Made by a program: the position numbers and the translations under genes
Shown: piece after piece, positions 1 to 5,624 of the stretch
Layout: each line of letters opens with the position of its first letter
Numbering within the stretch: position 1 is the first letter of the stretch
From: Acidobacteriota bacterium
GTDB taxonomy: Bacteria > Acidobacteriota > Vicinamibacteria > Vicinamibacterales > 2-12-FULL-66-21
DNA: 7,937 nucleotides
Assembly (NCBI GenBank): GCA_020200195.1
Contig: JAIVJE010000210.1
Span: forward strand, 1 to 7,937
Reading direction: 5' to 3'
Notes under the pieces: generated by a model
What the model was told of the DNA's origin: nothing
Database searches by the model: none
Seen by the model: only the letters and a program-made list of their open reading frames with translations

Positions 1-1174
1 TCCAGCCAGAACGTCCGGAAGCGCGACTCGGGAACGTTGGATTGAAGCTGCAGACGAGACCGTATTCGTTTTCCATGTTCGGGTACGCCTTGGAACAATG
101 CTCCAGGGTGGGAAGCACGATCTCAGGAGCGAATGGCAACGAGGCGACGACCGCCCACGGCGCCAACGTGCCATCATCCGGACCATACGGCACGCCTCGC
201 GCGACATATCCACGGAAGCGCCGTGTGACTCCCCTCATCCGGCGCGTCGTCGGCCCAGGACCGTTACTGGCCGTGATGCCCCAGGCGTGCTGGCCATAAT
301 CGCGAAAGCCCTTCGGATTTCGAATCGCGTACTGTTGATTCACGTAGGTAGCGCGACGGCTGTTTTCAAAGTAGTCAATTGCTTGTCGCCGCATGAAGGC
401 ATCCTGGATGCCACGAAAGTCAATCCACACGTGAGAGAGCTGGTGCATGAACAGCGGGGCGCCGTACAGAAACTCGTGGCCGTACAGCTTCTTCCAGCGA
501 TACGTCGATGCCCACGCTCGATAGCTCGTCTCCGGCAACGGGTGCGTCGGTGAGCCAAGGCCAAGCACGTAGAGAATGAGTGCCTCGTTGTATCCCTGCC
601 AGCGATGTCGTTGGAAACCGGTGTCCGGCTGCCAACCATGCGAAAGGGTGGCCTCGCCGTTTTGCGCCCATCGCCAGTCGATGCGCCGGTACAGCGAGTC
701 GGCAAGCTCGCGCACCTCACGTTCAGCGTCTGTATCCCGATCGAAGTAGGCCGCGGCCGTCAAGGCGCCAGCGATGAGGACGGTCGTATCAATGGTCGAC
801 AGCTCACATCGCCACGCGCGACGGCCGGTCGTAACATCGAGGAAATGGTAGAAGAAGCCCTGATGGCCAGTCGCGTCCGCCATCGGACCGTGTGGAGTCT
901 TCCAGAAAAAGCGCAACGTGGCCAGCGTACGCTCGACTGCCTTTGCGCGGGGCACGAACGAGCGCTCGACCGCGACCGGATAACTGGCAAGAGCTAGGCC
1001 CACACCAGCGATGCTCGCAGGAATATCGTCGGCTGCGGTGTTGTCTGGAATCAGCCCGTTCTCTGGGTTCGTTTCCTCCCAGAAGTATCGGAAGGTATTC
1101 CGCTGGAGCGTGTGGAGCTGATCCTCGCCGTACGCTGGAGCGGGATGCCGGGCCGCGCTCTTCCGCGCGTTCAT
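1..1174 (-). CDS. GH144 / glucoamylase-like family protein, 3' end cut by window edge
   Basis: The minus-strand frame is open from ATG at 1174 to the window edge (391 codons) with no internal stop. The product resembles the 'glucoamylase-like' family (Pfam PF10091), whose characterised members include GH144 endo-beta-1,2-glucanases; related domains occur in cyclic beta-1,2-glucan synthases. Recognisable blocks are FRYFWEETNPENGL (28-41), the GFFYHFLD segment (107-113), ELSTIDT (124-130), RWQGYNEALILYVLGLGSP (191-209), HQLSHVWIDFRGIQD (244-258), YAIRNPKGF (282-290), ARGVPYGPDDGT (325-336), PWAVVASLPFAPE (339-351) and FNPTFP (377-382). Such proteins are usually somewhat over 400 residues, so only a short tail is missing. 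I see no signal peptide at this start, so a cytoplasmic location is inferred. The ATG overlaps the GH39 stop (ATGA), with GGAG about 10 bases upstream, which fixes the start and suggests translational coupling. The family is fairly certain; the substrate (beta-1,2-glucan or another beta-glucan) is not. Confidence 0.88.
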   Translation of the reverse strand, partial: MNARKSAARHPAPAYGEDQLHTLQRNTFRYFWEETNPENGLIPDNTAADDIPASIAGVGLALASYPVAVERSFVPRAKAVERTLATLRFFWKTPHGPMADATGHQGFFYHFLDVTTGRRAWRCELSTIDTTVLIAGALTAAAYFDRDTDAEREVRELADSLYRRIDWRWAQNGEATLSHGWQPDTGFQRHRWQGYNEALILYVLGLGSPTHPLPETSYRAWASTYRWKKLYGHEFLYGAPLFMHQLSHVWIDFRGIQDAFMRRQAIDYFENSRRATYVNQQYAIRNPKGFRDYGQHAWGITASNGPGPTTRRMRGVTRRFRGYVARGVPYGPDDGTLAPWAVVASLPFAPEIVLPTLEHCSKAYPNMENEYGLVCSFNPTFPSRASGRSGW

Positions 1175-1686
1175 GCTGGCGTGAGCTCCATGTTGAACGC
1201 CACGACGCTGTGAGGGGGCAGCTCAATCTCTAGAGCGATTTGTTCCTCACGCCATTTCACCGGACACGCCTGTCGTGTGAGGCGTGAAGCCTCTTGAAGC
1301 TGTTCGAGCGCTGAGCCGTCGAGGTACTCCGGCGCCCCCAACGCCTGCCACCCACGCTTCGCATTCGCGTGATTCTCGTCTATTCGCTCTACCCAAGCAG
1401 CGGAGGGTTCGGGCGCATGCGTAAGGTGAACGTGCACGCGTAGGTCCGCGATTGAATGGCGTGGAAGCGCATGATTCACGAGCAACACTCTCAGCGTGGC
1501 GTTGTCACGCGTGACCCAGGCGTTCACCGTCTCATGCAGACCGTCAACCAGCAGGCGTTCGTGTCCAAGCCTGTGTAACAGCTCGAAGGCGCGGTACGTC
1601 GGCTTGGCGATCCCATGCAGATTGAGCAGGCCAAATCCACCGTGAAATGGCACGGACGGAAAATAGTTCTCTTCAAAAATATCTGA
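1171..1686 (-). pseudogene. GH39 beta-xylosidase-like gene, C-terminal part (shifted frame)
   Basis: This is the second half of the GH39 gene, in a different frame from the first half. Homology begins at SDIFEENYFPSVPF (about 1686) and continues through HGGFGLLNLHGIAKPTYRAF and the beta-sandwich tail to NMELTPA, stopping with TGA at 1173-1171. In intact GH39 proteins this stretch follows the last barrel strand (a W-x-F-SDIFEE motif). It contains the end of the (beta/alpha)8 barrel and the accessory beta-sandwich, but no catalytic glutamate. The frame is open upstream to an ATG at 1830, but residues encoded between 1830 and 1686 are an out-of-frame reading of the N-terminal half, so I do not treat 1830 as a real start. 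The stop overlaps the GH144 start by four bases. The segment reads as conserved family sequence, so the lesion is recent or an assembly error. Confidence 0.8.
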
Positions 1687-2527
1687 GCGGATCTCGAGGA
1701 TTGGACGAGGAATTCCACTCGGTGTAGTAGAGAGGACGCTTGCCGGCGTGACGGCGCGTGTCCTGTGCCCACTTCCGAAGAACCCCGCGCTGGCTATTGG
1801 CCAGCTGCGTTTCCGTATCATCGTCTTCATGACCCAGGGCGTCGGTCGGGTAATGGTGCGTGGTCACGAAATCAACCGGCACGTCGGCGCCCTCGCAGAA
1901 CTCGAGAAACTCTTCAATCCATCCATCTCGCGCCGTCGCTGGGCCGCCGACTTTGAGCGACGGGTCGACCTTCTTGATGGCGTCTGCCGTGACCCGATAC
2001 AGTCTGAAGTAGTCCTTCTGGGTCCCGGTCCAAAAAGCCTTCAGATTCGGTTCGTTCCACACTTCGAAAAACCACTCTGACACTTCTTGGATGCCATATC
2101 GCTCGACCCAATGCGCAACGAGCGTCTGAATCAGGGTCGACCACCGCTTGTAATCTCTTGGGGGCGTCACGTTCCCCCGGTAGTGGAAGACGGTCTTGGA
2201 TCCGGACGCGAGCGCGGTCGGCATGAAACTCAGTTCAACGAACGGCCTCATGCCAATCGACAGGAGAAAGTCGACGATCTGGTCGGCGTTGAAAAATGAG
2301 TACAACAGCTCGTCGTTGTGCTTGATGACTGTTCCGACATCATCGGACAACAGGCCGTGAAACCGCACGTAGCGAAATCCCAATTCGGCCTGGCAGCGGC
2401 GCAGCTGCTGCTGCCAGTCGGCTCGAAGCGCGATCGGCGCATGGCAGCTACCTACGGTGTGCTCCCAACAATGCACAAGCTCAGTCCCTTGCTGCGACAG
2501 ATCGCACGAGAACTCGACTGTTCCCAT
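1673..2527 (-). pseudogene. GH39 beta-xylosidase-like gene, N-terminal catalytic part (truncated by deletion/frameshift)
   Basis: This part encodes 284 residues of a glycoside hydrolase family 39 protein, the family of beta-xylosidases and alpha-L-iduronidases that act by a retaining mechanism. The GH39 opening CDLSQQGTELVHCWEHTVGS (8-27) and RYVRFHGLLSDDVG (52-65) are clear. The acid/base motif WNEPN is at 157-161 (Glu159) and the nucleophile motif YTEWN at 268-272 (Glu270); roles are assigned by comparison with characterised family members. THHYPTDALG lies between them. After NPRDPL the frame runs into a stop at 1675-1673, while the other frame resumes at SDIFEENYF. About 30-35 residues that normally lie between these points are absent, so the last barrel strand is lost and activity is doubtful. 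ATG 2527 is chosen because family similarity begins there and GGGAG precedes it closely; the 46 codons upstream (to 2665) look non-homologous. No signal peptide is seen. Confidence 0.85.
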
Positions 2528-2589
2528 CGTCTCCCAGCCCAATTCTGAGAAGCCGTTATGACGGCAGATCCAAGAGCGCCAGACCGAAT

Positions 2590-3093
2590 TCACCGCGCAT
2601 TGTGCGGCGCAGATGCTGTGACGCTTCGACAACCACGACTTCCAAGGTCGGTCGAACGAAGGCATCCAAGAGTGACCGCCACCTCCGGCGCAGCGGGGGC
2701 GCCCTGATCAACGTCGGCAGTGTGGAGGACCTGGACGTGCGACGAGCCTGACGCGTCGCGCCAGAGCGTGGCCTTGGCACCGGCCAGGCGGAGGTCGTGT
2801 AGAACAAGCTCCGGCAGCCATGTGGGCAGCACCGGATCGACAACCAGCGTTTCGAGTGCTGCGACGGGGTGGAAGCCGAGAATCGTGTGAATCAGGAGGG
2901 GGAACGCGCTGGCGTTCCACAGCTGCGGGGTGTTGGCGCGAGGATACGCGCCCGGCGCGCCGCTCTCACCGCGACGATACCCGCCGATGCACTCAGGAAT
3001 GCGGTACTCCGGATACAACGCCGCTAAGTCGAAGAGTGCCTGCGCAAGTTCCAGCGCTCGTAGCTGGTCCGAGCGAATGAGGACAACAGGCAC
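2590..3093 (-). pseudogene. C-terminal fragment of an amylo-alpha-1,6-glucosidase / glycogen-debranching-type enzyme
   Basis: The 167-codon frame carries the C-terminal end of a debranching-enzyme-like glucosidase ((alpha/alpha)6 barrel, usually about 700 residues). Characteristic blocks are ALELAQALFDLAALYPEYR (13-31), IPECIGGYRRGE (32-43), GAYPRANTPQLWNASAFPLL (48-67) and ETLVVDPVLPTWLPELVLHD (81-100), followed by a beta-rich tail (LWRDASGSSHVQVLH, 110-124). The N-terminal three quarters, including the catalytic region, is missing. Just upstream the sequence belongs to the DUF5916 gene, and an in-frame stop lies near 3129. After VLH the family pattern (G-T-L followed by a V/I-R-Q-P-P type motif) seems to continue in another frame (TLPTLIRAPP, from about 2723), so a second frameshift is likely and the true end could be near 2556. 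The GTG at 3093 is only the first start codon in the open frame, not a convincing gene start. The fragment cannot be an active enzyme. It precedes GH39 by about 60 bases. Confidence 0.75.
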
Positions 3094-4549
3094 CGCTGCA
3101 CCTGGATTCCAGTGAAGCGTGGACCGTTACTTCTGTCGAGCGGGCCGCCCCGACAAAGAGCTTGGTGCGTCGAGATGCGCCCCGTCGTCCACTCCAACGC
3201 CGAGTCGATCGACCAGCTCGCCGCCAAGCCCTGACGTGCGACGTCAGGAACGTGGCGGACAACGAGTGCGCGTTCGACGGTCGGAGCGACACGTCAGCGC
3301 CGGCGACGATGTTATGCCGGCCGTCATGCTGCGTGTGGGTGAAGATGCCGCCCACATAATCCGATCGCTGCCACCCATACGTCGCGCGTCCGACCGTCGT
3401 CATCTTGTTCGGCACGTCGAACGGCTCGCCGTCGATCGTGAACGGCCGCACCGGACTGTCATCCACCGCATTCAACACGCCGAACGCCGTCTTGCCGATC
3501 GTCCCGGTGAGCTTCGATCCGTAAATCGGATCGACGATGTGGCGCGTGTGCATGGCCGTGCGCATGTTGCCGTCGCCACCGGTGCCGGCAATGTTGAACA
3601 GGCCCATGCCTTCCATGAAGAACGGACGCTTCTCCGAAAAGAACACCGGAAAACGCTGGTTGACTTGCACCTGGAACGCCTCGCTCTCGACCTGGCTGAA
3701 GTCGGGATTAATCGTGCCGTCGAGCGTGATCCCTGACGTGATCCCCAGCTTGCCGCTGGCGCCGACATTGTATGTGTCGTCGGCCGGGCCCCACCTGTTC
3801 GCGGTGTCACGCTGCTGATTGATGCCGTAGGTCACGCTCGGCAGCACTTCGACGAGACGACGTGGCTTGAGATTGCTGAAGATCAATCGTGAGGGGCGAT
3901 CGAAGACCCACTGCCCCGGCAACATCTCCGGCCAGGCGTACGAGTAGCCTATGCGACTGACCTTGCGAAAGAATACGAGGTTCATCTTCACCTCGTCGGC
4001 GCCTGCGAAGCGCAGCGTCTGGAGCGGGATCTGCACTTCGACGACGTAACCGTCGCTGGTCGTCCTCGCGGCACTGAACCAGACCATGTCGGCGTCGAAC
4101 TGCTCCCCGGACGCGGACGTATTGAGTGCATCCATCTGGCTGGCGCTCGGATTGGAAAACAGATGATACGCGGCCTGACCGGTGCCGGCGGAATCGAGGC
4201 TCAGCGCGATCCAGTCGTCGCTGAAGGCGGCGTCGCGCTTGGCGAGGTTGGTGCGGATCTTCTCCGGCTCGTTGTCGAAACAATGGAACGCGAAGTAGAC
4301 GTTGCGATCGTCGTAGGCAATGCGGACGTCCGTTTTGTAGACGTCCGGCATCTTGTCACCCCGATTCGGGTTGTACGAGATCCATTGCCCCGTCGGCATC
4401 GGCGCCTGCGTCCACACCTGATCGTCGAGGATGCCGTCCAGTTTCGGGGGCTCCGATGCCCGCGGCACCCGGTACTCGGCCGGCGATTGCGCGAACGCGC
4501 TCGAATACAGGCAAAGACAAAGGGCGGTGGTTACGAATCGTCGTTTCAT
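2993..4549 (-). pseudogene. CBM9-like/DUF5916 outer-membrane protein, truncated and frameshifted
   Basis: The start is intact: MKRRFVTTALCLCLYSSAFAQ is a clear Sec signal peptide with an A-x-A-type cleavage site. ATG 4549 is preferred, but an in-frame ATG at 4558 would also fit. Residues about 28-225 form a carbohydrate-binding family 9-like domain (PKLDGILDDQVW, DVRIAYDDRNVYFAFHCFDN, DGYVVEVQIPLQTLRF). From about 230 the DUF5916 beta-barrel-like region follows, with the diagnostic NPDFSQVESEAFQVQVNQRF (281-300) and PFFMEGMGLFNI (309-320). Homology in this frame stops at ATFLTSH (438, about 3236). It seems to continue in another frame as WSIDSALEWTTGRISTHQAL (about 3220-3156) and then ends. 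Intact members are often 700-900 residues, so about half of the barrel is missing. The frame as written runs to a stop at 2993 through Arg/Ser/Gly-rich sequence that overlaps the debranching fragment. The function of DUF5916 proteins is not well established; an outer-membrane, glycan-related role is inferred from the signal peptide, CBM9-like domain and neighbours. Confidence 0.82.
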
Positions 4550-4701
4550 GCGGTTCATCCAATGCGAGGCCCAGATGGTTGCGCTACCTGACACTGCCGC
4601 GATCCAACATGACCGGTGTGGAGACCCAACCTGACCGTCGTGTCGGCGAATCCGACGCCATTTCATCGGGTCCACCTCGCGATCAGACACGTCCCCGTCG
4701 A
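4550..4701. other. Intergenic region between divergent DUF5916 gene and beta-propeller remnant
   Basis: About 150 bases separate the leftward DUF5916 start from the first recognisable part of the rightward beta-propeller. The region should hold the DUF5916 promoter and the breakpoint that removed the N-terminal half of the beta-propeller gene. The propeller's frame stays open across it, but the residues encoded do not resemble the family until about 4681-4702. I see no convincing -35/-10 pair, insertion-sequence end or target-site duplication. Confidence 0.4.
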
Positions 4702-5160
4702 ATGCCGATTGGGCTGGAAGGATCGGTGAGAACCGTGGTCGTGAGCGGGCCGGCTGCGGACGTGTCAGGTTCCCCCAATCTCAATGGAATCGCGGCGACG
4801 CCCGATGGACAAGCACTCATCGTGGCACACTCGGGCCTCGGCGGCCTCTTCACCGTCGATCCAACGACCCGTCTAAGCAATCCCATCGCTGGCGTGGCTC
4901 TCTCAACGGTGGACGGCATTCTCCTGGACGGCGGCCGGCTCTACGCGATGGAGATCTCGGTAAATCAAATTGCGCAGATCAACCTCAGTCCCGACCTCTC
5001 GAGTGGAACGGTGGACTCGGTCATCACGAGCCCCGACTTCCAGGTGCCCACGACGGTTGCCCGGTTCGGCGATCGACTTGTCGTCGTCAACGCGAAGTAC
5101 GACACGGGTTTCCCGCCCACGGCCGCAACGCACGAGGTCGTGACCGTCAGGAAACCGTGA
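4702..5160 (+). pseudogene. C-terminal half of an SMP-30/gluconolactonase-like beta-propeller protein
   Basis: The segment encodes about 152 residues of a secreted six-bladed beta-propeller of the SMP-30/gluconolactonase/LRE-like type, often annotated loosely as 'superoxide dismutase' in databases. Recognisable repeats are VSGSPNLNGIAATPDGQALI (about 19-38 from 4702), LFTVDPTTRLSNPIAG, VDGILLDGGRLYAMEISVNQ, INLSPDLSSGTVDSVITSPD and FQVPTTVARFGDRLVVVNAK, ending TAATHEVVTVRKP with TGA at 5158-5160. Intact homologues are about 310-340 residues with a signal peptide and an N-terminal region of two to three blades. None of that is present upstream, where the open frame encodes unrelated-looking sequence. 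ATG 4702 is only a convenient boundary and there is no good ribosome-binding site before it. A folded product is unlikely. The family is fairly certain; the original function is unknown. Confidence 0.72.
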
Positions 5161-5172
5161 TGGCCTAGCCTT

Positions 5173-5191
5173 CATCTTGACAATCAAGATG
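5173..5191. promoter_or_regulatory. Perfect inverted repeat, candidate PadR operator
   Basis: CATCTTGA-CAA-TCAAGATG is a perfect 8-bp inverted repeat with a 3-base spacer, placed 13 bases after the stop of the beta-propeller remnant and 26 bases before the PadR start. It contains TTGACA (5177-5182), identical to the consensus sigma70 -35 hexamer, and its right arm touches the GGAGG at 5191-5195. PadR-family regulators bind short dyads as dimers and often repress their own operons, so autoregulation of the PadR-permease unit here is a reasonable inference. No good -10 hexamer is seen at the right spacing. There is no T-run after the repeat, which argues against a terminator. Confidence 0.55.
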
Positions 5192-5200
5192 GAGGCGGGC

Positions 5201-5221
5201 ATGCTGTCTGTGCCGCAATGA
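5201..5221 (+). other. Possible 6-codon leader ORF overlapping the PadR start
   Basis: ATG at 5201 sits 5 bases after a strong GGAGG (5191-5195) and opens a short frame encoding MLSVPQ that stops at TGA 5219-5221. This stop overlaps the PadR ATG (5218-5220) in an ATGA arrangement. The PadR ATG itself has no nearby ribosome-binding site, so translation could be coupled through this mini-ORF. Alternatively the arrangement is chance, or the PadR gene has a small 5' indel. This rests on position alone. Confidence 0.3.
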
Positions 5222-5547
5222 CCGAGATGTCCCGCGATGTGGTCCAAGGCACGCTCGACATGCTGATCCTGAGGAGCGTGAGCCTGGAGCCGATGCATGG
5301 CTTCGGAGTCGCGAAGCGCATCGAGCAGGTCAGCCAAGGCGTGTTCAAGGTGAATCCCGGCTCTCTGCTGATCGCCTTTCGCAGGCTCGAACGACAGGGC
5401 TTCCTCATGGGCGAATGGCGTGCGACGGAGAACAACAGACGCGCGCGTTTTTATCAATTGACTGCCGCGGGACGGAAGCACCTCGAGTCCAGCACCCGTG
5501 AATGGAGACGACGCAGCGCGGCGATCGCGCGGTTGCTCGAAGGCTGA
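5218..5547 (+). CDS. PadR-family transcriptional regulator
   Basis: This complete 109-residue gene encodes a small winged-helix repressor of the PadR family. The N-terminal DNA-binding region is typical: VVQGTLDMLILRSVSLEPMH (8-27), GFGVAKRIEQ (28-37), VNPGSLLIAFRRLERQGFL (45-63), EWRATENNRRARFYQLTAAG (67-86), then a short C-terminal helix ending AIARLLEG. In many relatives the recognition helix reads GSLYPAL; here it is GSLLIAF, which lacks the usual Tyr-Pro. Short PadR proteins of this form are commonly encoded just before ADOP-type permeases in Acidobacteriota, as here (77 bases upstream). The protein probably controls that permease operon, perhaps from the inverted repeat at 5173-5191. 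The start is ATG 5218; ATG 5227 (MSRDVV) is an equally possible in-frame start. The effector is unknown. Confidence 0.92.
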   Translation: MTEMSRDVVQGTLDMLILRSVSLEPMHGFGVAKRIEQVSQGVFKVNPGSLLIAFRRLERQGFLMGEWRATENNRRARFYQLTAAGRKHLESSTREWRRRSAAIARLLEG

Positions 5548-5611
5548 AGAGCGGAGCCATCAGCTTGTCTTCCAGGATCCATTGTCGGGGTGAGCGGCCG
5601 GCCGCCCGAAC

Positions 5612-5618
5612 GGAGGAG
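5612..5618 (+). promoter_or_regulatory. Ribosome-binding site of the ADOP permease
   Basis: GGAGGAG lies 6 bases before ATG 5625. It decides the permease start against the longer open frame that begins at 5502 inside the PadR gene. Confidence 0.75.
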
Positions 5619-5624
5619 TCGCGT

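Noticed and set aside
804..1226. A 140-codon minus-strand frame over the GH144 5' region
   Set aside because: It is out of frame with the conserved GH144 protein and has low-complexity Arg/Ser-rich composition.
2528..2665. N-terminal extension of GH39 by 46 codons
   Set aside because: GH39 similarity starts at MGTVEFSCDLS, which has a ribosome-binding site. The extension is Cys/Trp-rich and reads across the end of the debranching fragment.
3119..3736. A 205-codon plus-strand open frame rich in Arg, His and Val
   Set aside because: It is antisense to clear DUF5916 sequence (including the NPDFSQVESEAF region) and has no recognisable domain.
4642..4656. Small hairpin GTCGG-CGAAT-CCGAC in the divergent intergenic region
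   Set aside because: A 5-bp stem is expected by chance in G+C-rich DNA, and nothing in its position gives it a role.
4456..4701. Upstream extension of the beta-propeller frame
   Set aside because: It is antisense to the DUF5916 signal peptide and first domain, then crosses the intergenic region. It does not resemble the propeller family or a signal peptide.
5173..5191. The inverted repeat as an intrinsic terminator for the beta-propeller remnant
   Set aside because: The stem is not G+C-rich and no T-run follows on either strand.
5502..5624. Longer ADOP start inside padR
   Set aside because: The family N-terminus matches MSIVAWLKRL at 5625, which has a strong GGAGGAG at the right distance.
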